Origin: Mactromeris polynyma
Lineage: Eukaryota; Mollusca; Bivalvia; Venerida; Mactridae
NCBI GenBank assembly: GCA_032209605.1
Contig: JASFXZ010000110.1
Location: 205,914-269,913, forward strand
Length of the DNA stretch: 64,000 nt
Reading direction: 5' to 3'
How positions within the stretch are numbered: the stretch's first letter is position 1; each line of letters begins with the position of its first letter. The translations under genes were made by a program, and so were the position numbers. Shown here in pieces: positions 34,831 through 46,940 of the stretch. The notes under the pieces are model-generated. The model was given only the letters and a program-made list of their open reading frames with translations. It had not been told where the DNA came from and searched no databases.

Positions 34831-36235
34831 AACATTTAACAGAAGCGTTAATTTGTCTACCGATTCTAATCTAAATAAGATATGTGTTTATAATTTGGAA
34901 ACTTTGATGTTGGGATATAAAGATTTGCTGTAAACCGTAATATCGAAAAATAGCAATATTTTGTATTGTTAGAAACTATGCTGAAACCAAGATTTGGAAG
35001 TCCGCCCGCTGACATTGTTGAGACATTCTTATGCAAGAGGGAAGCGAGCCGAAATGGGTTAAATGTTGCGAGTCACAGTTAAATTTTAATGTATCAAATA
35101 TTTCCTCAACGACGACGCCAGTAACTCCGTAGACTTTAATACATTTTTATTTCACATTTTTCTTCTTTTGTGTGACCCATAAATTTCGCTTTGCCTAGTC
35201 TGGTGTATTGAGTTCATTATCACAAGACTGAATGTCTACACCTTATTTAAGGTTGTTAAGAATTGATTGCATCTGACATGTCTGGTGGCTCAGCTGTTTG
35301 AATTATAGAGTTACTAATTTAAAACGTCTCGGAGCAATTTGTCAACACCGCACTGGAACTAATAGATCATATTGTCGTACTATAGAAGATTTCCACGACA
35401 ATTGTCACAATGTTATCACCAAAAGAGATATTTCTGTTTTCGGTATATAAAAACGGTACAGTTTGATGTATACAAGACATCAACCAACTATTTGAACTAG
35501 GCGTCATTGTGTAGTACCAAATGTCAAAAGCGTGTTACAGTCATTTATGTGTTAATTATTGTTTTAAACTTTATTAAACTCTAGACCAATTGCGTTTTAT
35601 TTAATTATTGATTTATTTTTTGAACTTATGTTTGAGCAATAAAGAATAGTTTTGCCTTTGTAATGTCACTTTATCTACATGTATATGCACAATTTCTGGT
35701 TGCGTTTTTAATGGCAATAAGTATATTTTACAACAGTGTACAATATTCTCCATTATATGGTCTAGAAGCAACTGTCATGCCGTATAATGAATATAACCAC
35801 GACTTTATCGTTTTAAAAGCATTATCATATCAACGTAGGCAGGAATATGTCCTTGACAGGCTTCCACGCGAACACTACAATTACCCAGTGTGAAGTTAAG
35901 TACATGTACGATCCCATAATGCATTACCAGTAAGTCTGTGGAAACTTCATAAATGCATTAAGAAATCCATACAAGAAAACTTGTGAATCGCGTGCAAAGA
36001 CGCATAATTTTAATGTTTGAGTAACATGTGAATCATAGTCATAGACACTTTTAGAAGAGATTTTAAAGTATCTATAATAAAGGAGATATTACTAGCAACG
36101 TATGAACGCGGTCGCCAATGATAAAAGTAATATGAAATACAATGTATGAAAATAATTACAATTACTAAAATTGGAGACGTGAACTGTCGATAATCTGTTG
36201 AAGTCTGGTCTTTAACATAGTTCTTCGCTGACACA
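34831..36235. other. Intergenic
   Basis: No gene supported. A 76-codon frame at 35663-35893 begins with ATG and has a hydrophobic segment (FLVAFLMAISIFY) but no recognisable homology. Confidence 0.45.
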
Positions 36236-36860
36236 GTTTACAAGTTTTACAAGTTTTATTGCCAAAACCAGAAGGTCATAGACCCATGTGGTACATATTA
36301 ACATACTTGTACATTTTATAAACATTTACATTACTTATACATTTACACATACAATTAACAGACATACTTGCACATATACATACATTAGAACAAACATTAG
36401 AACAAACATACCACATATGTATTTTAATTAAATATAGTATGAGTTTTGTAATATAATAGTAGTGATCCATGTTTTGTTGTTTGTAATGCAAGCAAATATA
36501 TCTAATATCTGTTATACGGTAGATTTGATATTGTTGTAAATGCTTTTTCTATGTAAATACTAAGATTTGTTTTAAAATAAGCGTATTCTCAGAATTAACA
36601 AGTTCAATAAATTTATGCATACTAGGTCGTCTCCAGAAGTATGAAGGTTTCAATCGTTTTCTTAAATCACTATAAATGTTACATTGTATGACAAAATGGT
36701 ACTCATCTTCTAATAGGTTACAAACGTTGCATATACGTTTGTTTATAGGCGTATTTACAGGTTGATTCCATGTACCAGTTTCAATACAAAGACAATGAGA
36801 TGATACACTTAACAAATACAGTTTACGCCTGTAGCTTGTTATGACACAAAATATATATTT
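36236..36860 (-). mobile_element. LINE 3'-end remnant (inverted)
   Basis: The minus-strand frame entering at about 36855 and ending at 36549 reads SYRRKLYLLSVSSHCLCIET, then CNVCNLLEDEYHFVIQC (C-X2-C-X7-H-X4-C), then RKRLKPSYFWRRPSM. This is clearly homologous to the C-terminus of the 3.8-kb LINE ORF (FLKPYYFRRPNV). The 3' UTR runs to 36238, where AATAAAACTTGTAAAACTTG (minus strand) gives a polyadenylation signal and a short tandem tail. Everything upstream of the C-terminal domain is missing, as expected for 5' truncation. Confidence 0.8.
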
Positions 36861-36962
36861 ATTAAATCTGGCCTTTGATTGAAAAATGGGTTGCGCGTTA
36901 TGATCATTATTACGTCAGTAATAGACTAAATATCCATAAAAGCATGTCTTTGCGACAGTTTA

Positions 36963-37262
36963 GTGGAGTAGCGGATCCATAGTCCAGTGGTAACGCACTG
37001 GTTTACTAATCCAGGGATCGCAGGTTCGATTCCCCAACTCCATCACTGACAGTACTAACAGTATTTCGGACGATTCTTTAAAAAACCGAGGTCCCGTGAA
37101 TGATGCTTTACATCGGGCACGTAAAAGAACAAGGTGTGTTTCTGAAACTGGGACATCTTCTGTACCATGCGCTATCCTCCAAAAATCTAAAATGACTAAC
37201 ATTCTTCCATATTGGAAACCGGTAGCGACGATAAATAAACGCAAATACAAACAAAAGTTTAG
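36963..37262 (+). mobile_element. tRNA-headed SINE with intact A and B boxes
   Basis: Head at 36970-37040: ATAGTCCAGTGGTAACGC (A-box), a plausible anticodon arm CTGGTTTACTAATCCAG, and CAGGTTCGATTCCCC (perfect B-box). The body includes GGGCACGTAAAAGAACAAGG, a motif of the type conserved in the central domain of several metazoan SINE superfamilies, and CTTCCATATTGGAAACCGGT. It ends GACGATAAATAAACGCAAAT. The element is immediately followed by a ~20-bp minisatellite. Confidence 0.75.
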
Positions 37263-37495
37263 TGGATCAAACATGGATATTTGGATCTAATATATAGATA
37301 TTTGGATCTAATATATAGATATTTGGATCTAATATATAGATATTTGGATCAAACATGGATATTTGGATCTAATATAGATATTTGGATCAAACATGGATAT
37401 TTGGATCTAATATAGATATTTAGATCTAATATAGATATTTGGATCTAATATAGATATTTGGATCTAATGTAGATATTTGGATCAAACATGGATAA
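37263..37495 (+). repeat. Minisatellite, 19/21-bp unit, about 12 copies
   Basis: Alternating units GGATCTAATATATAGATATT + T (21 bp), GGATCTAATATAGATATTT (19 bp) and GGATCAAACATGGATATTT (19 bp). It starts at the 3' end of the adjacent SINE. The variants are interleaved rather than blocked. Confidence 0.95.
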
Positions 37496-37947
37496 TCTTA
37501 CTTTACGTTGAAACATTATGTTGTTTCCAACATGGATTTTTTAGAGTACGGTACGATTTAGCATTTATACCAGAATCAAACACGTGGTTCAACTGATATT
37601 CGAAAATCAATTTGCAAACTTTCCCTACAAATTTAAATGCACAAGCGAGTGTAAAACATGCAAACTTTCTCTGGAATAATTCGACTAAATAAGCCGTTTA
37701 GTACGAAAATATTATGTTTCTCGAGTTTTACTGTTCAAGCAGCGCATACTTTTCTACGATTTATTCTACAATTTAATATATCGATCCAAATAACATTTTA
37801 TGATGGTTTCTTTATGATGGAACTACACTTATCAGCAATGAGAAATTTTCAAATAATAAGAACGAAGTCAACAATTTTCCAGAACTTCCAGATACCTACT
37901 AGCCCTGATTGTACTGAGAACTGAACCAATACCAAGAAGGAACGAAT
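37496..37947. other. Intergenic
   Basis: No supported feature. An 88-codon frame at 37658-37924 has no motif. Confidence 0.4.
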
Positions 37948-38008
37948 GTAGGACATTAGCCCCTAGGACATTAGCCCCTAGGACATTAGCCCCTAGGACA
38001 TTAGCCAT
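37948..38008 (+). repeat. 15-bp tandem repeat, four copies
   Basis: GGACATTAGCCCCTA repeated almost perfectly four times. It directly abuts the start of dispersed-repeat copy E. Confidence 0.95.
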
Positions 38009-38016
38009 GAAGCTCA

Positions 38017-38412
38017 AATTTGTTGCAATCTGAAGGTTAAAATTTGTTGTACAACATAAAAATACCTAAATGTCATTCAATTACGCTATACTACAGAAAC
38101 TCCGAGACCTGCAAGGGGAGATCACTGCGTATCAGACTGCTAGCCTGGGGTCCTGGCTAACTGATTGCTAACGCTGTCAGTATACCGGACAATTTCCCGT
38201 GATGATGAATAACAACACTACTTACTGGATATATCTTGAAATACACTATACAAAATGTTATACAATCTGCTTCAAGGTTACACATATTTTTAAATTGAAG
38301 AGAAATTGCGCGAAATTGCCTTGGTGGTTAACGTTATAAGATTTGATTGGTTTACAAAACACTGAATATGCAATAGCAAAACCATGTTAGTACGGCTGCG
38401 TCGAAAAAAATA
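38017..38412 (+). repeat. Dispersed ~320-bp repeat, copy E (split)
   Basis: Two parts. 38017-38070 matches the early segment (TTGCAATCTGAAGGTTAAAA, TTGTTGTACAACATAAAA). 38226-38412 matches the start (GATATATCTTGAAAT) and then the 3' half (TTGAAGAGAAATTG, CCTTGGTGGTTAACGT, ATATGCAATAGCAAAACCAT, GTACGGCTGCGTCGAAAAAA). About 150 bp of unrelated sequence lie between them, so it is either two overlapping insertions or a rearranged copy. The octamer-like site has lost a base here. Confidence 0.65.
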
Positions 38413-41400
38413 CTACTACACATGACCGACGATACAGAAATTGTCTAAACTTATGACAGCAACATCAAAAATTATTGTCAGCAATTTGGCCAAATATATA
38501 TTCTACGCCAATCTCATTATAAATTGAATAATTTTATGCTCATATTTTGATATAATATATATGTATACATGCAATGTAACCGTATGCTCTTCATAAAATA
38601 TATGCCTTTTGTCACAAATACTTTGTATAATTGCAATAAAACATGTTAATAATTATGTTTTAATGCAATAAAATATTTGTCGTTCTAGTTGTATTTGATA
38701 TTACTACTATTGTATATCATGTATCATTGTTAAGGTATTCTAAGTTTGTAACTGGGTGTTTTTCGGAACTGTAAAAACTATAACTTATTCTTATTTTCAC
38801 TTTGATCAGGGACCGTATATGTTATAGTGTGTTCCAGCTTTGATCAATTGTGTAATATGCTTTTTAGTCTATAATGCCCTTGATTTTCGTTGTTAGTTCA
38901 GAAGCCCATATTTTGAATATGATGTTATATGACTGTAAAACATCTATGTTATGACTTAATTAGGCGACCTACAACACAACAGGGTTTAATTTTGGAAGAA
39001 GTGTCGAATCCCCGATTATAAACCTTGCCAATATAAAAACATCGAAAGCCCACCAAATTTTGCTCAGGCCAATTTTAAGGCATATACAGTTTATTGAAGC
39101 TAAATAAAAAGATGTAGTTATGAATTATAACAATGTTATATACACAGAGCAGCATACTTAGGGAGACTTAAATTGTGACTGTAATTTATAGGTTGTTGCT
39201 TTAGAGAGGTTTTATTGAGAGTAAATTCTTACCACAGAAAAATGATGACGATGTTGATGAGGAAAGGTTGTTGCTTTATAGTGGGTCGCTATTATGTTTG
39301 TTTCAGGCTTCCCGATCTACCCTACTTTTTGCCCCGACCCTAGAACATTTTTTCGTGTTTTAACATTTTTGTTTTTCTTTTTGGTAAAGTTTCTTTGTGA
39401 GTTTCTTTAGGTTCATATTTCTGCCCAGTTATTAGACGCTTTACGCGTATTCCAGCTATAGAGCATTATATTCACCTTTTACATTATCAATGTTGAAAGG
39501 AAAGGGGATTTACCTTTAAACATAATTAATTATATTCATTTGAATCTATGTTTAATTTGCTTCATTTGAAATTTTAAAAAAATCCAAAAAAAATTTGGGG
39601 GCATGAAACCTGAAACAAACATATTTTTAGACCTTATTATAATTGTGGTTACTTTTATAACAACTCACCCACACGTTCTCAACTAGTTGCTATCATCTCG
39701 TATAAAGTGTCATATCAATATCATTTTATTGAAAAAAATATGTTGCAATGTTTATAGCAAACAAAAGTCTATACTATACAACATGTAGAAAAAATACATG
39801 GATTTTCAAAGAGCATCACAAATTGTTCATAATTTTCATACAGTGGTTTGATTTCTACATAAATTGGCAAAGAATTTTTTTTTCGCATTATGAAATGTGA
39901 AAGATCTGAGTTTATAACAGGAGGAGATAATATGCCAAAAGTGAAGTCGCGTACTTCAAGTATTTAAACACATTATAGAAAGGAATATATTTAGTCTGAG
40001 TCGGTTTGTGGATTCCAGACAAACATAATAGGTGCGCGTTCGTTGGAAGTTAGTCATATGGCGGAGGATTACAATGTGGGCGGTATACGTCGCTTCTTTA
40101 CTAAATCGTTATCTTTGTCAGCATTTTGCCAGATCGTCGGACTTATTTAATGCGGATTCAATACATAATTCTACTTAAGTATGTGATGGAGGGTGTGGAA
40201 ATTACTGGCATTTTACATCACAAGCAGAGAGTATTAACAAACGCCTATTGTTTTGAAGATCACATGTAAACTTAGTCATGGTTGTTCAACTATCAAAATA
40301 CAAACTGTGAAAAGGATAGAACAGAAAAGATCTGAACTGAACATAAACTGATAACAGAATATTTGATAATTCAAAGATGGATTTAGCCACACAACTTGTG
40401 TTCCAATCTCCAATGTACACAATTTACAAAATGGTTATGATACACTCTATACGTGACCAGAGTTGAACGGCTCCTTACAGTAAATAAATATTCTAGAACC
40501 GAACTTTCTTCCAAATTGACTATGGGTGGAAACAAAACCACACTCTCTTTAAAGATGTATCTGGCTCATCCGAACATAATTTTTTTTAATGGGCTTCATC
40601 CAGATTTGTTGTTACATATTCTAAAACATCATTAATAAGAACGATTGCCATGTATGACCGTTTAAAACAATCTAGTTTAATCATATTACTAACAGACAAA
40701 ACTAGTAAAAAACGCCCGTTTGTCAAAAAACTAGAAGTTCTTTTAATTCTATGATAATACAAACGTCTTTTTTCGACAAATGAAGAGAAATTCTTATGAA
40801 TGTATTCTGTGATCAAGCATATTTGTTGAAGTTTTAACTCGATTAAGTATATGTTTCATGTTTATTTGGGTAAACAAATGAACAAAAAATGAGCATAATA
40901 TATCTTTCACGACTGAGTTGTTACAAACGCCACATGAAAGTTAACATTAAAAATCACCTTGACGACCGTCAATCACATGATCGTCAGTGTAAACAATTAT
41001 ACGCTGCCGTCGCTGTTATTTCTTTTCTTCTCCATAGTAATCAAAGACTTTGTTTAATGTATATTATGCACATACAACAGTACATTACTTTAGATGTTTG
41101 GTATTTTATTACCAAATGTGGAAACTAATTACCAGGAGATTTTTAAATAAACAGATTATAAGCTATTTTGTTGTATCTGATATGCTAAATTGTCTTTTCG
41201 CCATATGTTATTGCAGTGACAATTTATTGCATGTACTTCTTGTCTTCAGACAATAATCTACAGTGTATATCATTCTAGACAAAAGACTAAAAAAATATAG
41301 CAATTAGATAAAAGTTCTTATACCTGTGATGCAGCAAGGTGGTTGTTGGAGTAATGCAACAAACATGGTATGAACTGTTAGGAATATATACTACCTATTC

Positions 41401-42313
41401 GAATGCCTAAATTGTTGTCAAGAAAAAAAATGCAATGTTTGCAAATCAGTAAAAACGCTGTCTCAGTGACAAGTAAAGACCACGAAAGCATGTCTTTAAG
41501 TGAAAACGAAACTCTCTGTTCAACATCACCAAATCAATGCAGACGTTGTAAGAGGAAAGCTTTGGTTATTTCAAAATGATTAGTGACAAAATGTTGAAGT
41601 ATCTCGCGGTGGACGCGATTTGTATCCTGAAATAATCGATAATGATGTTTGCATAATTGTGTCATGCTGCTTACCACTCCGATACGAAAACATCAAACAC
41701 TGCTCAAAATCACGTGACCGGAAGTGGCAAATTATGTCAAGCCGAACAAGCGCACGCTTACGCGTTTCAGCTTAACAACTGTTCTTCATATTCAACCTTT
41801 ATTTAAACGATTGCAGCTTTATTCTCTATCAGGTCCGCGTGATATTTATCAAAGCATTGAACGTTCAGAATGCGACAGACACAATTCAGACTTTCTCCAC
41901 GTTCTCTGTAGGTTTATAGGACACCGAGGTGGAATCAGCCTGTTTGTGTCCACGGGCTTTGCAGTTCCCGGAACCGTAATGCCTGCCGCATGCAGCACCT
42001 TCAGTGCTTTGATACATTCAATTTATTACTCATTGTTCAGTTGTTGTTGATTTACAAATTAGTTCGTTAATGTGGTATATATTTTGCCAAGCTTCACAGC
42101 CAGATATGTATGCATCAAAATTAACATAAAGCGTGGATATATTGCAACAACCTACGTACTCTACTATGTACGAAAACGGTGTATTAATAAAACATGAATG
42201 GCATAAGTCTATATCTAGTATATTTTTGTACTGGGGCCTAAAGTCACATCAACAAACAGGGTCATATAGTGACTATTCTAGCTATTAGGCCAGATGAAGA
42301 CGCCAAGTGGACA
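38413..42313. other. Long intergenic stretch, nothing supported
   Basis: Nearly 4 kb without tandem arrays, SINE boxes or a defensible frame. The longest frame (41724-42050 plus, 108 codons) starts at GTG and has no motif. Confidence 0.5.
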
Positions 42314-42709
42314 CCTGGGCCCGTATTCACAAACACTTTAAGACTGAAACTTAGATTTAGACTGTAAAATGTTAAAAAATATGTTTACTCTTACGTTGTT
42401 ATTACAACATAGATCTTAATAAAAGTTGGCAAACATGTAGAATGGGTAACACCAATTATTCTTACAAAATTCATCCATTCAGATTGAACGAAATCGAAAG
42501 GCCGGTAACTATAACTTTTGCAAATTTTAGAATAAAGTCATGTTTTGCCGGTCCGTTATGCTAACCACTACACCACAGCGACCAAACGTCATTTTCGTGC
42601 AAATTTAACTTATACAAAGTTGATTAAGGATAACTACACTCTGGACGAAGTACGGGGCGAATCTAAGTCTATGTTTCAGTCTTAAAACGTGTGTCAATAC
42701 GAGCCCAGG
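42314..42709. mobile_element. MITE with ~40-bp terminal inverted repeats
   Basis: The left end CCTGGGCCCGTATTCACAAA continues CACTTTAAGACTGAAACTTA. The right end, read inverted, is CCTGGGCTCGTATTGACACA then CGTTTTAAGACTGAAACATA. There is no transposase. The terminal GGGCC..TATTCAC motif and the AGACTGAAACT words are shared with 49268-49525, so both belong to one family. Target-site duplication is not clear (left flank GTGGACA, right flank GTAGAAC), so the superfamily is left open. Confidence 0.75.
42545..42583 (-). other. 5' half of a tRNA-like sequence inside the MITE
   Basis: On the minus strand GGTCGCTGTGGTGTAGTGGT continues TAGCATAACGGACCGGC. This is a textbook A-box/D-arm segment (TGGTGTAGTGGTTAGCA). 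No T-arm or B-box follows within 60 bp, so it cannot be a functional tRNA. It is either a captured tRNA half or a degenerate SINE head. Confidence 0.55.
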
Positions 42710-43714
42710 GTAGAACTATCGAACTTAGTAAGCCCACTGAATGGGTTTCTATATCCCGGTGGGGGGCAAATGGTTTGAAGTCAGCGACCATAACAACTCG
42801 TCAGCGGAGGCACCATGTCTTGTACAAAACAAAGCATACTTTTGGTAGAATTATTGTCTGGCATCTAATTAACAGCCATCTAACACACTGAATGCAAATT
42901 TGTCTCTTTTAGAGGTAACACTTACAACGAGTCCACTTAACTGCCCCAAAATGACGTCATTATACATCAATAACTTGTTTAGTCAAATACGCGCGCCAAT
43001 TGGTTATTTTGGGGAGGTGTCTCTGATTTTTACATTTAAAACATTCTCAAACACGTCGATGCCATTTTGTGTTCTATTTCGCACTCTCTGCGCTGTTGGG
43101 CTTTCACATTGAGGTGTAAATGCCAAACACGTGTATCTACTCCTTATTCATATGCATATAGATTAATTTCGCTTTCAATCCTCGACAAGTATGTTCGTAT
43201 TTAGCCAACCGAAATATGAAATGCACAACTAAATGACATGTGAGTGTAATAACTCGCGAATGTCACCATCTTTACGGCAAAGAAAGTGATAGGTTACCAT
43301 ACGATAAACTTATCAACGTTCCATATTTGAATTGAAAAACGGACACGAAATATAACAATTTAAAATTATTTCATTGTACTCTCAGGTAGGTGATCAATAA
43401 TTACTCGTGCAAACATATTATCGAATATACATCAATTATAGGTTTACAACATCCTAAACCAACCCTTCATTCTATTGTAATTCTCACGGTACCTCCAGAT
43501 AACATATTTTAGTTCACATAAACGAACTTTTCACTGGTATTACACTTTAATTGTTCAGTGTTTCTTGTAAACCGTACTTTTGCTTTTTGTATTTTGTCTG
43601 TGCTTAAAACGAGTACAAATTGGACAAAACGTTAAACATTAAAGTTTTTGATCATTTTCACATTCTTCATGCTGCCTCTTTCTTACTTATCATTTATCTA
43701 TAATCTCTGAACTC
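42710..43714. other. Intergenic
   Basis: No supported gene. Confidence 0.45.
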
Positions 43715-44995
43715 CGATTTGTGTAGAGAAGTTGTCGGTTGCTTGCGGAGGAGCAGGTAAGTACTGTTTGGTATCCCAGGAGCACTGTCAGTTGCTCGCG
43801 GAGGAGCTGTTTAGTACTGTTTGGTATCCCAGGAGCACTGTAAGTTGCTTGCGGAGGAGCAGGTTAGTACTGTTTGGTATCCCAGGAGCACTGTAAGTTG
43901 CTTGCGGAGGAGCAGGTAAGTACTGTTTGGTATCCCAGGAGCACTATAAGTTGCTTGCGGAGGAGCAGGTTAGTACTGTTTGGTATCCCAGGAGCACTGT
44001 AAGTTGCTTGCGGAGGAGCAGGTAAGTACTGTTTGGTATCCCAGGAGCACTGTCAGTTGCTTGCGGAGGAGCAGGTAAGTACTGTTTGGTATCCCAGGAG
44101 CACTGTCAGTTGCTTGCGGAGGAGCAGGTAAGTATTGTTTGGTATCCCAGGAGCACTGTCAGTTGGTTGCGGAGGAGCAGGTTAGTACTGTTTGGTATCC
44201 CAGGAGCACTGTCAGTTGCTTGCAGCGGAGCAGGTTAGTACTGTTTGGTATCACAGGAGCACTGTCAGTTGCTCGCGGAGGAGAAGGTTAGTACTGTTTG
44301 GTATCCCAGGAGCACTGTCAGTTGCTTGCGGAGGAGCAGTTTAGTACTGTTTGGTATCACAGGAGCACTGTCAGTTGCTCGCGGAGGAGCATGTTAGAAC
44401 TGTTTGGTATCCCAGGAGCACTGTCAGTTGCTTGCGGAGGAGCAGGTTAGTACTGTTTGGTATCCCAGGAGCACTGTCAGTTGCTTGCGGAGGAGCAGGT
44501 TAGTACTGTTTAGTATCCCAGGAGCACTGTCAGTTGCTTGCGGAGGAGCAGGTTAGTACTGTTTGGTATTCCAGGAGCACTGTCAGTTGCTTGCGGAGGA
44601 GAAGGTTAGTACTGTTTGGTATTCCAGGAGCACTGTCAGTTGCTTGCGGAGGAGAAGGTTAGTACTGTTTGGTATTCCAGGAGCACTGTCAGTTGCTTGC
44701 GGAGGAGCAGGTTAGTACTGTTTAGTATTCCAGAAGCACTGTCAGTTGCTTGCGGAGGAGAAGGTTAGTACTGTTTGGTATTCCAGGAGCACTGTCAGTT
44801 GTTTGCGGAGGAGCAGTTTAGTACTGGTTGGTATCCCAGGAGCACTGTCAGTTGCTCGCGGAGGAGTACGTTAGTACTGTTTGGTATCCCAGGAGCACTG
44901 CCAGTTGCTTGCGGAGGAGAAGGTTAGTACTGTTTGATATCCCAGGAGCACTGGTCAGATCAACAAACCGCCGTACATAACTAAATGTCGTTTAT
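43715..44995 (+). repeat. Minisatellite, 53-bp unit, about 23 copies, embedded in a SINE
   Basis: The unit is AGTTGCTTGCGGAGGAGCAG, GTTAGTACTGTTTGGTATCC, CAGGAGCACTGTC. It matches the body of the SINE at 18741-18985 (AGTTACTTGCGGAGCTGCAG, CTAGTACTAGTTGGTAACAT, AGGAGCACTGG) position for position. SINE sequence continues outside the array on the right (ACTGGTCAGATCAAC, then AACCGCCGTACATAACTAAA) and on the left (TGTGTAGAGAAGTTG). Variant zones are visible: GTAAG junctions early, CTCGCGG variants scattered, GGAGGAGAAGG late. Confidence 0.93.
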
Positions 44996-45259
44996 TTTTC
45001 GGTACTTCATGATTCTTTACTGGGTTTAACGATACTCGGATTCAAGTAAGGCACGAAGTTTACGTGAATAAGCGCGGTATTTTGATCATTCGAGGTTTAC
45101 TACACAAAGCGGGAAGACCTTTATAAATATTAGGTCTGCAAATTACAATGATAATATATTGTACTATTAATTTGAAGATCATTAAGAGGAGATGGTCAGA
45201 CATTTGATGTAAATACATATACATGTTGTACTTGGTTTTAATTATCAAAGTCTACCGCA

Positions 45260-45406
45260 TTAGTACTCAGAAGTCAGGAGGCGGATATAGCCTATTCGCT
45301 AGTCAGTGCATGGATTCTCCCTACCCCCCCCCCCCTCACAAAAAGGAAGAGAGGGGTGGGGCAGCCGGTGCGCAGTACATGAATTACCTGTCTTTCTGAG
45401 TACTAA
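45260..45406. mobile_element. Small inverted-repeat element (147 bp)
   Basis: The left end TTAGTACTCAGAAGTCAGG and the right end, read inverted, TTAGTACTCAGAAAGACAGG form a near-perfect ~20-bp terminal inverted repeat. The interior carries a C13-type homopolymer (ACCCCCCCCCCCCCTCA) and a purine-rich tract. No frame. It fits a tiny MITE; no second copy was found in the window. Confidence 0.55.
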
Positions 45407-46285
45407 GGAGACATATTTTCCCTTAAATGGTACTGTAATAATATGATGAATAGCCAAACAACTTCGAAATATTGATATGTATAGTGCATGCACCATTATG
45501 TAATAATTGTAAAATGTAACCTCGTTTTTCGAAACGTAGTAAACCGCCACCTGTAAACATTTGTTGCGTTGAGTTGTTTTCTGGGTAGAACATGGAGCAT
45601 AAGAAAGAAAACATTTATTTTTGGACGAACGAAGCGAGGGAGAAAATAAATACGGCAGAGCATTAAGCTTGGTTTACACTATGGCTTATAAAATCAAAGG
45701 ACTCAAGGTCCAGAGATGCGCTTCCAGGATTGCACGTTTTCAATATTATCACATTAGAAATTAATACGCAACTATTCGGGTAAACTCATTCGCCATAAAT
45801 GACACAAATAATCCAGGAAAGTCGTTATATATCAAACCTCCCGCCATTCCACCTTGATATATCCCTGAAAATCAGTCATAATACTCAACAAATCTTAATT
45901 AACTCAAAGGACTTTACATGTACGATTGTCTTGAGACGATGAATATGGCGATACTTCGAGTAGACCATCCGGTTGACGATGATAGCAATGAGACGCAAAA
46001 GCGCATCAAAAACTTCCTTTCATGAGTCACATAATTCCGTTCGTATCCATGCATTTAAAGCGGCATAATGATGAATGTATATGAAAATATGTAATATAAC
46101 GTTTATACATATTTGGTAAGGACTGCCATTCTTGCCGAATAATACTTGTTTTGTTTCACTGGATTTGACATAATTTGCATAAAACAAGACATTTTACTCC
46201 TGACTTTTAAGAAGAAACTTCGCTGTCACTGAAGAACACTCAGCATAAATTGTTGACTGATGACATGAAAATACGTATGAAAAAC
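45407..46285. other. Unique sequence left of the tandem duplication
   Basis: No gene recognised. It ends at 46283-46285 (AAAAC), the left boundary of the 7,785-bp tandem repeat. The preceding sequence does not reappear at later unit boundaries. Confidence 0.55.
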
Positions 46286-46940
46286 GTTTTTTGGGTTATG
46301 AACCTATGCCATTCCCTATTTGTTATCAACACGAATTAGAACATCCTTTACGATTCGTCAAACTCCATACTTTCGTTTTTATGTCTAAAACCTGCTACTT
46401 TCAAGTTAGAAACACGTCAATATCGAACTACAAGAGGGTCTTATTATAAAATGAAATGCTATTTGGGGTGGTTTTAAACTACCATATAGCCATATGAGAA
46501 TAGAGAAAAAATGTCAGGCCGCTTTAAACGCAACAAATCCTTGAACTAAAGTCAGACAGTGCGTAGGAGTGTTTCAACAATTGAAACAATACACTCAATA
46601 AAAAAAGAATTGCAATTACATGCACATGAAAGCAATTTCATCTCATTTGAGAGAAATATTACACTCAGATGAGAGCTTCAAGGCTTAAATCAAATGATAA
46701 CAAGCACTATTACTTTTAATCCAATTGCAAGAAAACTATTGCATTTCAGTAAAGGACATACTGGAATATATTAAAATGAGAGACACGTAATGGAATGTAT
46801 GCTACAGGGGACCAGCAAATGCGATACTCAATCCAATTTAGAACTTAAGCGGAGAGATAAGTCCATGACAAAATACCCATTCTATCGAACTTGGCGTGTC
46901 AAATTGCACATTTAACTAAAACATGCCTCGTTTGTTTGCT

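Noticed and set aside
36970..37040. Functional tRNA gene
   Set aside because: The boxes are excellent, but the anticodon stem has a mismatch, the acceptor ends do not pair, and a SINE body follows directly.
41724..42050. A 108-codon plus-strand frame
   Set aside because: It starts at GTG, has no recognisable domain and no codon-use signal. Treated as chance.
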